Source of the DNA: Neisseria subflava
GTDB taxonomy: Bacteria > Pseudomonadota > Gammaproteobacteria > Burkholderiales > Neisseriaceae
Length of the DNA: 64,000 nucleotides
Direction: 5' to 3'
Assembly: GCF_024205745.1 (NCBI RefSeq)
Contig: NZ_CP073117.1
Span: 1,550,001-1,614,000 of the forward strand
The stretch's first letter is position 1. Each line of letters opens with the position of its first letter. Shown here one piece after another: positions 29,714 through 37,198 of this stretch. The position numbers and the translations under genes were made by a program. The notes below the pieces were generated by a model. That model was given only the letters and a program-made list of their open reading frames with translations. It was not told where the DNA came from and did no database searches.

Positions 29714-32077
29714 ATGCAATTCTCCTACTCATGGCTGAAAACCCAAGCCGATACCGAACTTTCCGCCGATAAGCTGGAACATCTGTTAACCATGTCTGGC
29801 TTGGAAGTGGAAGAAGCCGAGACTGCTGCGCCTGCGTTTACAGGTGTGGTGATTGCCGAAGTGAAATCCGTTGAAAAACATCCTGATGCCGATCGTTTGA
29901 ACGTTACCCAAGTTGATGCGGGTACGGGTGAGTTGGTTCAGATTGTTTGTGGTGCGCCGAATGTCAAGCCGGGTATTAAAGTGCCGTGTTCGTTGCCGGG
30001 TGCAGTTTTGCCGGGCAATTTCAAAATTAAGCCGACTAAAATGCGTGGTGTACCATCAAACGGTATGTTGTGTTCGACCAATGAACTGGGTTTGCCTGAT
30101 GATGGTGTAGACGGTCTGCATATTCTGCCTGAAGATGCGCCTGTCGGTGCCAATATCCGCGAATACTTGGATTTGGACGATACGCTGTTTACGTTGAAAA
30201 TTACGCCTAACCGCGCTGATTGCTTGAGTGTTAAGGGCATTGCGCGTGAGGTTTCTGCGTTGACTCAATGTGCGTTTACGCCTGTTGAAATTCAGACGGC
30301 CTCTATCGGCAGTGAGAAAAAACAGGCTGTCCGTATTGATGCACCGGCTGACTGCGGCCGTTTTATCAGTCGCATTATTGAAAATGTTAATGCGAAAGCG
30401 GCTACTCCCGATTGGATGAAGCAACGTTTGGAGCGCAGCGGTATCCGCAGCATTTCTGCATTGGTGGACATCGGCAACTATGTCATGCTGGAAATCGGTC
30501 AGCCTATGCATGTTTTCGATGCGGATAAGCTGTCAGGCAATTTGATTGTCCGCCGTGCTCAAAATGGCGAGACTTTGGCGTGCCTGAATGAGAAGACGGT
30601 TACTTTGGCTGACAATACACTGGTGGTCGCTGATGAAAAAGGTGCGTTGAGCTTGGCCGGCTTGATGGGTGGCGAGGCAAGCGCGGTTTCAGACGACACG
30701 CAAAATATCGTGCTGGAAGCGGCTTGGTTTACTCCGGAGATTATTGCCGGTAAATCCCGTCAATACGGTTTTGGCTCGGATTCTTCTTTCCGTTTTGAGC
30801 GTGGCGTGGATTACCGCTTGCAAGCTGATGCCATTGAGCGTGCCACTGAATTGGTGGTACAGATTTGCGGTGGTACAGCCGGTGAAATGGTTGAAGCACA
30901 AGGCAAATTGCCTGAGGCAAAACAGGTTGAATTGCGTTTAGGCCGTCTGAAAACGGTATTGGGCGTTGAAATCCCTGCCGAGCAAGTCGAAATTATCTTG
31001 CAACACTTGGGTTTGCAGCCTGAGAAAACCGCAGAAGGCTTCCGTGTTACTTCTCCTAGCTTCCGTTTCGATATTGAAATCGAAGCCGATTTGATTGAAG
31101 AAATCGGCCGTGTTTACGGTTATGAAAATATTCCTGACGACTATACTTCAGGCCGTCTGAAAATGTTGGCTTTGCCTGAAACCAAACGCCCGCGTTTTGC
31201 AGTTTATAACGAAATGGCGGCACGCGGTTACCGTGAAGTGGTCAGCTATGCGTTTGTGGATGAGCAATGGGAGCAAGACTTTGCTGCCAATACCAATCCT
31301 ATCCGCCTGCAAAATCCGTTGGCGGCGCAGTATGCAGTCATGCGTTCTACGCTTATCGGCGGTTTGGTGGAAGTTTTGCAAAACAATTTGAACCGTAAGC
31401 AAAACCGTGTACGCGTATTTGAGATTGCCCGTGTGTTCAGCAAAGATTCGGCTGATCAATTTGTTCAAAACGAACGTATCGGCGGTTTGTGGTATGGCTC
31501 TGTGCTGCCTGAGCAATGGGGCGAGAAAACACGTAACGTAGATTTCTACGATATGAAAGCCGATGTTGAGAGCCTTTTGAAAAACAAGGAAGTATCCTTT
31601 GTTAAGACCGAACATCCGGCATTGCATCCTGGTCGTGCCGCCAATATCGTTTCAGACGGCCGAGTAATTGGTTTTGTTGGCGAGTTGCATCCGAAATGGC
31701 TGCAAAAATATGATTTGCCGCAAGCGCCGCTGGTATTTGAAATCGATATGGATGCGGTATTGGGTCGTGAGAAAACCCGTTATCAGTCTGTATCCAAATT
31801 CCAACCTGCACGCCGAGATTTGGCATTTGTAATGCCTGAGGCTGTAACGCATGATGATTTGTTAAATGCCCTGAAAGCGGCGGCGAACAAGCTGGTTCAA
31901 GAAATCAGCGTGTTTGACGTTTACCGCGGTACGGGCGTGCCTGAAGGCATGAAGAGCGTTGCCGTCAAAATCATTTTGCAAGATATGGAAAATACGCTGA
32001 CAGATGAAGTCATCGAGCCTTTGGTTGCGAAAATGATTAAAGCGGCAGCCGAAAAAGACGCACAGCTTCGCACTTAA
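29714..32077 (+). CDS. pheT: phenylalanine--tRNA ligase beta subunit
   Basis: PheT pairs with PheS and supplies tRNA binding and editing of mischarged Tyr-tRNA. The 787-residue protein has the N-terminal EMAP/OB-type tRNA-binding domain (VEKHPDADRLNV), the B3/B4 editing domain, the B5 domain and the C-terminal ferredoxin-fold anticodon-binding domain (VSKFQPARRDLAFVM). Several DUS copies lie in frame: two forward ones encode Gly-Arg-Leu-Lys near 30941 and 31151, and reverse ones lie near 30292 and 31648. It is intact despite the insert before it. Confidence 0.97.
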   Translation: MQFSYSWLKTQADTELSADKLEHLLTMSGLEVEEAETAAPAFTGVVIAEVKSVEKHPDADRLNVTQVDAGTGELVQIVCGAPNVKPGIKVPCSLPGAVLPGNFKIKPTKMRGVPSNGMLCSTNELGLPDDGVDGLHILPEDAPVGANIREYLDLDDTLFTLKITPNRADCLSVKGIAREVSALTQCAFTPVEIQTASIGSEKKQAVRIDAPADCGRFISRIIENVNAKAATPDWMKQRLERSGIRSISALVDIGNYVMLEIGQPMHVFDADKLSGNLIVRRAQNGETLACLNEKTVTLADNTLVVADEKGALSLAGLMGGEASAVSDDTQNIVLEAAWFTPEIIAGKSRQYGFGSDSSFRFERGVDYRLQADAIERATELVVQICGGTAGEMVEAQGKLPEAKQVELRLGRLKTVLGVEIPAEQVEIILQHLGLQPEKTAEGFRVTSPSFRFDIEIEADLIEEIGRVYGYENIPDDYTSGRLKMLALPETKRPRFAVYNEMAARGYREVVSYAFVDEQWEQDFAANTNPIRLQNPLAAQYAVMRSTLIGGLVEVLQNNLNRKQNRVRVFEIARVFSKDSADQFVQNERIGGLWYGSVLPEQWGEKTRNVDFYDMKADVESLLKNKEVSFVKTEHPALHPGRAANIVSDGRVIGFVGELHPKWLQKYDLPQAPLVFEIDMDAVLGREKTRYQSVSKFQPARRDLAFVMPEAVTHDDLLNALKAAANKLVQEISVFDVYRGTGVPEGMKSVAVKIILQDMENTLTDEVIEPLVAKMIKAAAEKDAQLRT

Positions 32078-32135
32078 AATAAGATAAAAGTTGTCGCCAA
32101 AAATCACCAATAATATTTGATTTTTTGGTGAGGAC

Positions 32136-32164
32136 TTGATTTTTAAAAGAATTTTGGTAATAAT
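32136..32164 (+). promoter_or_regulatory. candidate sigma-70 promoter for ihfA
   Basis: TTGATT (32136-32141), a 17-base spacer and AATAAT (32159-32164) lie just before ihfA, which could add to read-through from pheT. Confidence 0.4.
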
Positions 32165-32191
32165 TGCACCAGTTTGAATGAAGGTAAACAC

Positions 32192-32494
32192 ATGACACTA
32201 ACTAAAGCAGAATTGGCTGATATTTTGGTCGACAAAGTCAGCAACGTCACCAAGAATGATGCCAAAGAAATCGTCGAGCTCTTTTTTGAAGAAATCCGCA
32301 GCACTTTGGCGCGTGGTGAAGAAATTAAAATTTCCGGTTTCGGCAATTTCCAATTGCGCGACAAACCTCAACGCCCTGGTCGTAACCCTAAAACAGGCGA
32401 AGAAGTGCCGATTACCGCACGCCGTGTGGTAACTTTCCATGCCAGCCAAAAACTCAAAGGCATGGTGGAGCATTACTATGACAAACAACAATAA
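32192..32494 (+). CDS. ihfA: integration host factor alpha subunit
   Basis: IhfA with IhfB forms a heterodimer that bends DNA sharply at specific sites. The 100-residue protein has the HU/IHF fold: [16 protein letters not shown] at the start and the DNA-binding arm with the Pro that intercalates ([20 protein letters not shown], key residues RNPKTGE and ITARR). The start at 32192 has AAGG 7 bases upstream. Its place after pheT is the same as in E. coli. The next gene overlaps its end by 17 bases. Confidence 0.96.
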   Translation: MTLTKAELADILVDKVSNVTKNDAKEIVELFFEEIRSTLARGEEIKISGFGNFQLRDKPQRPGRNPKTGEEVPITARRVVTFHASQKLKGMVEHYYDKQQ

Positions 32495-32825
32495 TCCGGT
32501 TATTCCTGCCAAGCGTTATTTTACGTTGGATGAAATGTGCCACTTGGTGCAAATCAGTCCGGCTCAGTTTGCCCAATGGCAACATGAAAATAATGTTGTG
32601 ATTGGATACGGTGGCGATCGATATACGCGCTCAGATGTAGTTAAGTTGTTGAAACTGAAAGATACGTTTGAACCGTATATCGATACGTTCAGCCGTAGTG
32701 CTTTAGATGCAAACGGCAATCCTGCCGCCAATGCAGAAGAAGTTCGTCATGGTCTGATGCAGGTTTTGTCCGATTTGGAGCGTCATCTTGGTTCTGAGCA
32801 ACAAAACCACCATGTCGAGCTGTAA
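32478..32825 (+). CDS. MerR-like winged-helix protein
   Basis: The 115-residue protein has an N-terminal segment like the MerR DNA-binding domain: [23 protein letters not shown] (helix-turn-helix) and [17 protein letters not shown] (wing and next helix). There is no metal-sensing Cys cluster and the C-terminal helix is short, so an effector domain is missing. The start at 32478 overlaps ihfA by 17 bases, which suggests translational coupling. A chaperone-modulator type role is also possible for such short MerR-like proteins. Function is inferred from the fold only. Confidence 0.7.
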   Translation: MTNNNNPVIPAKRYFTLDEMCHLVQISPAQFAQWQHENNVVIGYGGDRYTRSDVVKLLKLKDTFEPYIDTFSRSALDANGNPAANAEEVRHGLMQVLSDLERHLGSEQQNHHVEL

Positions 32826-33151
32826 TCGATAAGAAAATTGTGATCAAAAGTGCGAAGGCATACAAAGATTTGCATAATTGATTCTAATAAAGGCTGTTTG
32901 AATGATTTTCAGGCGGCCTTTATTGTTTTATATTGCTTTCAAAATATCAGAATCTTGATTGCAAATGATTCTATGAAATAGCTGTAAATGTTATACTTAG
33001 CCTCTTGTTTGCCGATTGGGAAGAAGCAGTCATTAGATAATGCGGATAGATGCCGCCTTTTCATGGCAGACTGAGGTTTTTAAAACAAATGTAACGGCAG
33101 AATAAATAGGCTGCCGGACAACATTCAAATCGATGAAATGGATAGCAGAAA
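32826..33151. other. 326-base intergenic region before trpA
   Basis: No gene is seen. It holds a decayed DUS hairpin (32891-32919: AGGCTGTTTGAA with two changes, TTCAGGCGGCCT with one, then a short T tract) that probably ends the ihfA transcript, and a TATACT box at 32992-32997 that may be part of a trpA promoter. Confidence 0.5.
32889..32925 (+). terminator. decayed DUS-type terminator after the MerR-like gene
   Basis: AAAGGCTGTTTGAA and TTCAGGCGGCCTTTA still pair with G-T wobble and mismatches and are followed by TTGTTTT. Confidence 0.55.
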
Positions 33152-33937
33152 ATGAGCAGAATCCAACAAACTTTCTCAGTGCTCAATGGCGCAAAAGCAC
33201 TGATTCCTTATATTACGGTGGGTGATCCCAACCTTGAGACAACCTTGGCATTGATGCATGGCCTGGTAGCTAATGGTGCTGATATTTTGGAACTGGGTGT
33301 GCCGTTTTCTGACCCGATGGCGGATGGTCCGACCATTCAGCGTGCGGCCGAAAGGGCGTTGGCAAATCATGTTTCTTTGCACGACGTATTGGAAACAGTA
33401 CGTTTGTTCCGCCAAACCAATGATAAAACGCCGATTGTGTTAATGGGCTATTTGAACCCTGTACATAAAATGGGCTATCAGGCGTTTGCGCAAGCGGCTG
33501 CCGAAGCAGGCGTTGATGGCGTGTTGACTGTGGATTCTCCGGTAGAAACCATTGCGCCTTTGCATGAGTCGTTGAAAGCACAAGGTATTGATTGCATTTT
33601 CCTTATTGCACCAACAACAACTGAGGAGCGTATTCAAACGATTGCCAAAGTAGCCGGCGGTTTTGTGTATTATGTATCGCTCAAAGGCGTGACCGGTGCG
33701 GCAAGTTTGGATACTGAAGAAGTTTCGCGTAAAATAGAGCTTTTGCGCAAATACATCGATATTCCGATTGGTGTCGGCTTCGGCATTAATAATGCGGAGA
33801 GTGCGCGTAAGATTGGTGCGGTGGCGGATGCCGTTATTGTCGGCAGCCGTATCGTCAAAGAGATTGAAAGCCACGTGGGTAGCGAGGCTGAAGCTGTAGG
33901 CGCGTTGGTTAAAGAGTTGAAAGACGCGATTCGCTAA
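33152..33937 (+). CDS. trpA: tryptophan synthase alpha chain
   Basis: TrpA cleaves indole-3-glycerol phosphate to indole for the TrpB subunit. The 261-residue TIM barrel has the catalytic Glu in ILELGVPFSDP and Asp in SDPMADGPTIQRA, and the phosphate-binding loop IGVGFGINNAESA near the C-terminus. trpB is not adjacent; in Neisseria trp genes are scattered. It precedes accD, as in several beta-proteobacteria, but a DUS hairpin separates them. Confidence 0.96.
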   Translation: MSRIQQTFSVLNGAKALIPYITVGDPNLETTLALMHGLVANGADILELGVPFSDPMADGPTIQRAAERALANHVSLHDVLETVRLFRQTNDKTPIVLMGYLNPVHKMGYQAFAQAAAEAGVDGVLTVDSPVETIAPLHESLKAQGIDCIFLIAPTTTEERIQTIAKVAGGFVYYVSLKGVTGAASLDTEEVSRKIELLRKYIDIPIGVGFGINNAESARKIGAVADAVIVGSRIVKEIESHVGSEAEAVGALVKELKDAIR

Positions 33938-33954
33938 ATTTTTCCATTCCATTA

Positions 33955-33990
33955 TTTCAGACGGCCTTATGTTCGACTGGCCGTCTGAAT
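33955..33990 (+). terminator. reversed-order DUS hairpin, trpA / accD
   Basis: TTCAGACGGC 33956-33965 and GCCGTCTGAA 33980-33989 form a stem with a 14-base loop; only a weak AT tail follows. Confidence 0.6.
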
Positions 33991-34012
33991 TCTGAATCCT
34001 AAGGAGTCATTC

Positions 34013-34879
34013 ATGAGCTGGCTAGATAAAATTCTTCCTCCGAAAATTAAAAACCGAAGCAGTTCGTCCAGCGTCCCTGAAGGTCTGTGGCACAAATGTC
34101 CGTCTTGTTCGGCAACGGTTTACTCAACCGAGTTGAAACAAAACAGCGAAGTCTGCCCGAAATGTAATCATCACAATCCGCTTTCTGCGCGCGAACGTTT
34201 GGACCTGCTTTTGGATGAAGAAGGTCGTGAAGAGATTGCAGCCAATATTAAGCCAACAGACCCTCTGAAATTTAAAGACAGCAAAAAATATCCTGACCGC
34301 CTTGCTGCTGCGCGTAAAGCAACCGGTGAAGACGATGCTTTGGTCGTTATGAAAGGCACTATGAACGGCCTGCCTGTCGTAGTGGCTGCTTTTGAATTCC
34401 GCTTTATCGGCGGATCCATGGGTTCGGTAGTGGGCGAGCGTTTCGTACAGGGTGTGCGTCGTGCTGTTGCAGATAATTGTTCGTTTATTTGCGTGGCGGC
34501 TTCCGGTGGTGCGCGTATGCAGGAGGGTTTGAACTCTTTGATGCAGATGACGAAAACCAGCGCGGCTTTGCATTTGCTGACTGAAAAACGTCTGCCGTTT
34601 ATTTCCGTATTGACCGACCCGACCATGGGCGGCGTATCTGCTAGCTTTGCCTTCTTGGGCGATGTGGTTTTGGCAGAGCCGAATGCTCTGATTGGTTTTG
34701 CAGGTCCGCGCGTTATCGAGCAGACTGTACGCGAAACCCTGCCGGAAGGTTTCCAGCGTGCAGAATTCTTGTTGGAGAAGGGCGCAATCGACCAAATCGT
34801 CGATCGCCGTTCCATGAAAAAACGTATCAGCGATTTAATTACCTTGTTGCGTCATGAAGGTAAAGTAACCGCTGCTTGA
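34013..34879 (+). CDS. accD: acetyl-CoA carboxylase carboxyltransferase beta subunit
   Basis: AccD with AccA transfers carboxyl from biotin carrier protein to acetyl-CoA, giving malonyl-CoA for fatty acid synthesis. The 288-residue protein has the N-terminal four-Cys zinc finger (CPSC at about 27-30 and CPKC about 20 residues later), then the crotonase-like core with [16 protein letters not shown] and [19 protein letters not shown] precedes the start. Its terminator has been damaged by an IS insertion (see 34896-34926). Confidence 0.96.
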   Translation: MSWLDKILPPKIKNRSSSSSVPEGLWHKCPSCSATVYSTELKQNSEVCPKCNHHNPLSARERLDLLLDEEGREEIAANIKPTDPLKFKDSKKYPDRLAAARKATGEDDALVVMKGTMNGLPVVVAAFEFRFIGGSMGSVVGERFVQGVRRAVADNCSFICVAASGGARMQEGLNSLMQMTKTSAALHLLTEKRLPFISVLTDPTMGGVSASFAFLGDVVLAEPNALIGFAGPRVIEQTVRETLPEGFQRAEFLLEKGAIDQIVDRRSMKKRISDLITLLRHEGKVTAA

Positions 34880-34895
34880 TTAGCATAATAAGAAA

Positions 34896-34926
34896 GGCCG
34901 TCTGAAAATAATATTTCAGACGGCCT
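34896..34926. terminator. accD/yqeY terminator stem separated from its T tract by an IS
   Basis: GCCGTCTGAA 34897-34906 and TTCAGACGGC 34915-34924 still form the stem, but the bases after GGCCT are now the IS end (GAGACC). The original TTTT lies at 36148-36151, beyond the IS. Confidence 0.85.
34922..34926. repeat. target-site duplication, left copy (GGCCT)
   Basis: GGCCT here is repeated at 36144-36148, immediately flanking both IS ends. Confidence 0.8.
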
Positions 34927-34952
34927 GAGACCTTTGCAAAATTCCCCAAAAT

Positions 34953-34982
34953 CCCCTAAATTCCCACCAAGACATTTAGGGG
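34953..34982 (+). promoter_or_regulatory. hairpin over the transposase ribosome-binding site
   Basis: CCCCTAAA (34953-34960) pairs with TTTAGGGG (34975-34982), which contains the AGGGG site 7 bases before the transposase ATG. It can hide the site in transcripts that enter from outside. Confidence 0.55.
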
Positions 34983-34989
34983 ATTTCTC

Positions 34990-35997
34990 ATGAGCACCTT
35001 CTTCCAGCAAACCGCACAAGTCATGATCGCCAAACACATCGACCGTTTCCCACTATTGAAGTTGGATCAGGTGATTGATTGGCAGCCGATCGAACAATAC
35101 CTGAATCGTCAAAGAACCCGTTACCTTCGAGACCACCGTGGTCGTCCCGCCTATCCCCTGTTATCCATGTTCAAAGCCGTCCTGCTCGGCCAATGGCACA
35201 GCCTCTCCGATCCCGAACTCGAACACAGCCTCATCACCCGCATCGACTTCAACCTGTTTTGCCGTTTTGACGAACTGAGCATCCCCGATTACAGCACCTT
35301 ATGCCGCTACCGCAACTGGCTTGCGCAAGACGACACCCTGTCCAAATTATTGGAACTGATCAACCGCCAACTGACCGAAAAAGGCTTAAAAGTAGAGAAA
35401 GCATCCGCCGCCGTCATTGACGCCACCATTATCCAGACCGCCGGCAGCAAACAGCGCCAGGCCATAGAAGTTGATGAGGAAGGACAAGTCAGAGGCCAAA
35501 CTACACCGAGTAAAGACAGCGATGCCCGTTGGATAAAGAAAAACGGCCTCTACAAACTCGGTTACAAACAACATACCCGTACCGATGGGGAAGGCTATAT
35601 CGAGAAACTGCACATTACCCCCGCCAATGCCCATGAGTGCAAACATCTGTCGCCTTTGCTAGAAGGGATAGCCGAAGGCACGACTATCTATGCCGATAAA
35701 GGCTATGACAGTGCGGAAAACCGTCAATATCTGGAAGAGCGTCGACTGCAGGACGGCATTATGCGCAAAGCCCACCGTAAACATCCGCTGACGGAAGCGC
35801 AAACCAAACGCAACCGATATTTGTCGAAGACCCGTTATGTGGTCGAACAAAGCTTTGGTACGTTGCACCGTAAATTCCGCTACGCCCGGGCAGCCTATTT
35901 TGGTCTGCTCAAAGTGAGTGCGCAAAGCCATCTGAAGGCGATGTGTTTGAACCTTTTGAAAGCCGCCAACAGGCTAAGTGCGCCTGTAGCTGCCTAA
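34990..35997 (+). CDS. IS5-family DDE transposase
   Basis: The 335-residue protein cuts and joins the IS ends. Visible features: an N-terminal DUF772-type helical region (HRGRPAYPLLSMFKAVLLGQW, key residues YPLLSMFKA), the first catalytic Asp in AVIDATIIQT, the second in YADKGYDSAENR, and the Glu in RYVVEQSFGTLHRKFRY, with the Tyr-x2-Arg-x3-Glu-like spacing of IS5. No stop or frameshift is present. The start follows AGGGGA by 6 bases. The element lies in the accD-yqeY convergent gap. Confidence 0.93.
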   Translation: MSTFFQQTAQVMIAKHIDRFPLLKLDQVIDWQPIEQYLNRQRTRYLRDHRGRPAYPLLSMFKAVLLGQWHSLSDPELEHSLITRIDFNLFCRFDELSIPDYSTLCRYRNWLAQDDTLSKLLELINRQLTEKGLKVEKASAAVIDATIIQTAGSKQRQAIEVDEEGQVRGQTTPSKDSDARWIKKNGLYKLGYKQHTRTDGEGYIEKLHITPANAHECKHLSPLLEGIAEGTTIYADKGYDSAENRQYLEERRLQDGIMRKAHRKHPLTEAQTKRNRYLSKTRYVVEQSFGTLHRKFRYARAAYFGLLKVSAQSHLKAMCLNLLKAANRLSAPVAA

Positions 35998-36081
35998 AAG
36001 GCGGCCGGATGCCTGATTATCAGGTATCCAAGAGGGATTAAGGGGGTATTTGGTTAGAATCAGTGGATATTTGAAATAAAA

Positions 36082-36117
36082 AACAGCCGAAAACCTGTGT
36101 TTAGGTTTCGGCCGTTG
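36082..36117 (-). terminator. IS-internal terminator acting on the - strand
   Basis: GCCGAAAACCT and AGGTTTCGGC pair with one bulge; on the - strand the stem is followed by TTTTTTATTT. It lies where yqeY transcripts now enter the IS. Confidence 0.6.
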
Positions 36118-36143
36118 GGGAAAAGGAATTTTGCAAAGGTCTC

Positions 36144-36148
36144 GGCCT
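36144..36148. repeat. target-site duplication, right copy (GGCCT)
   Basis: Matches 34922-34926 and joins to TTTTGATT, the tail of the original DUS terminator. Confidence 0.8.
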
Positions 36149-36163
36149 TTTGATTATTGATGA

Positions 36164-36610
36164 TTAAGCAGTTAATGCGGCTTTTAAAACCTTGTTGACT
36201 TCGCCCATGTCGGCTTTGCCGGCCAGACGGGTTTTCAATACGCCCATGATTTTGCCCATATCGGCCATGCCTGATGCACCGGTTTCTGCAATGGCTGCTT
36301 CAACGACAGTCTTGATTTCTTCTGCAGACATCATTTGGGGCAGGTAGTGGTTGAGGATTTCGATTTCCGCGTTTTCTTTGTCAGCCAAATCTTGACGGCC
36401 GGCTTCGGTATAGATTTTGGCACTGTCTTTGCGTTGTTTCACCATTTTGGTCAGGATAGAGATGACTTTGGCGTCATCGGCTTCAGTGCGCTCATCTACT
36501 TCAAATTGTTTGATAGCGGCATTAATCAGGCGGATAGTGCTTAAAGACACTTGGTCTTTGGCACGCATGGCGGTTTTCATGTCTTCGGTTAATTGTGTTT
36601 TTAGGCTCAT
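36164..36610 (-). CDS. yqeY: GatB/YqeY domain protein
   Basis: This 148-residue helical protein is the YqeY family, homologous to the C-terminal tRNA-binding domain of GatB. Typical segments are MKTAMRAKDQVSLSTIRLI near the start and GKIMGVLKTRLAGKADMGEVNKV near the end (quoted in part: AMRAKD, LKTRLAGKADM). Its role is unclear; a link to tRNA-dependent amidation is suggested by homology. It lies downstream of rpsU on the same strand, a common pairing in proteobacteria, but rpsU has its own terminator. Confidence 0.92.
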   Translation of the reverse strand: MSLKTQLTEDMKTAMRAKDQVSLSTIRLINAAIKQFEVDERTEADDAKVISILTKMVKQRKDSAKIYTEAGRQDLADKENAEIEILNHYLPQMMSAEEIKTVVEAAIAETGASGMADMGKIMGVLKTRLAGKADMGEVNKVLKAALTA

Positions 36611-36634
36611 AATGTTCTCACTTTATATAAAAAG

Positions 36635-36646
36635 ATGCCGTCTGAA
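36635..36646 (+). repeat. AT-type DUS (ATGCCGTCTGAA)
   Basis: This copy has the AT flank of the pathogenic species dialect, while most copies here have AG. Confidence 0.75.
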
Positions 36647-36685
36647 AAACAAAACACACCGCAAAGCTGCCCTTGCGGTGTGTCG
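36645..36685 (-). terminator. rho-independent terminator after rpsU
   Basis: ACACACCGCA (36654-36663) pairs with TGCGGTGTGT (36674-36683). On the - strand the stem is followed by TTTGTTTTT. Confidence 0.88.
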
Positions 36686-36708
36686 TTTATCACAGGGCAG
36701 GCCTGTAA

Positions 36709-36921
36709 TTAGTACATTTTAGGAGGCAGTTGTTGGCTGCGCAGACGTTTTTGCAGACGTTTGGCTGCAGCAGCTTTTTTGCGTTTGCGTTCGGTAGTTG
36801 GTTTTTCGTACGCTTCACGGGCGCGCAGTTCGGTCAACAGACCGGTTTTTTCTACGGCACGTTTGAAACGACGCATGGCAACTTCAAATGGTTCATTCTC
36901 TTTAACACGAATAGCAGGCAT
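36709..36921 (-). CDS. rpsU: 30S ribosomal protein S21
   Basis: The 70-residue basic protein starts [21 protein letters not shown] and ends in a Lys/Arg-rich helix, the S21 pattern. S21 sits near the anti-Shine-Dalgarno end of 16S rRNA. AAAGGAAATAAA precedes the start. Neither dnaG nor rpoD follows, unlike in E. coli. A 277-base leader region lies upstream and holds an unusual anti-SD complement (37048-37057). Confidence 0.96.
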   Translation of the reverse strand: MPAIRVKENEPFEVAMRRFKRAVEKTGLLTELRAREAYEKPTTERKRKKAAAAKRLQKRLRSQQLPPKMY

Positions 36922-37036
36922 TTTATTTCCTTTAAATTTTGTTCAATCAAACCGTTTTAAGAAATAGAGGACGGTTTGTCATAATGGGGTAGTTGTTGTA
37001 TCGCTGGTTTGCCTAAGGCAGGGCAGGATACGCGCC

Positions 37037-37057
37037 GTGATGTAAACATCACCTCCT
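37037..37057 (-). promoter_or_regulatory. anti-SD-complementary motif and hairpin in the rpsU leader region
   Basis: On the - strand AGGAGGTGAT (37057-37048) matches ten bases of the 16S rRNA 3' end complement, about 125 bases before rpsU. It overlaps the stem GTGATG/CATCAC (37037-37052). The only nearby ATG is two bases after GGAGG, too close for normal initiation. Confidence 0.3.
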
Positions 37058-37147
37058 AACAAGTCGGCTTTTGCCGTGCAAGTGACCTTTTCGGTCAGAA
37101 ACAATCGGGCGATTATCTTATAAACCCGATAGTCTGTCAAGATTGCA

Positions 37148-37190
37148 GGCCGTCTGAACGTTTGATTCTGTCTCACTTTTCAGACGGCCT
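37148..37190 (-). terminator. DUS inverted pair after ltgA
   Basis: GCCGTCTGAA 37149-37158 and TTCAGACGGC 37179-37188 with a 20-base loop; ltgA ends 10 bases away. Confidence 0.65.
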
Positions 37191-37198
37191 ATTGGGTA

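Larger units (their letters stand above)
34927..36143 (+). mobile_element. complete IS5-family insertion sequence (IS1106-like)
   Basis: The 1217-base element is bounded by perfect 19-base inverted repeats (GAGACCTTTGCAAAATTCC at 34927-34945 and its complement at 36125-36143) and by a 5-base duplication GGCCT. It encodes one intact transposase. Sequence and gene layout resemble neisserial IS1106, from memory; the exact name needs a database match. The perfect ends and uninterrupted gene suggest a recent, potentially active insertion. Confidence 0.9.

Noticed and set aside
30056..30511. - strand frame in pheT as a second insert gene
   Set aside because: Antisense to the editing domain of PheT; no independent signals.
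36979..37176. 65-codon - strand frame upstream of rpsU
   Set aside because: No ribosome-binding site at its start, no conserved features, and it covers the regulatory gap; more likely leader sequence.
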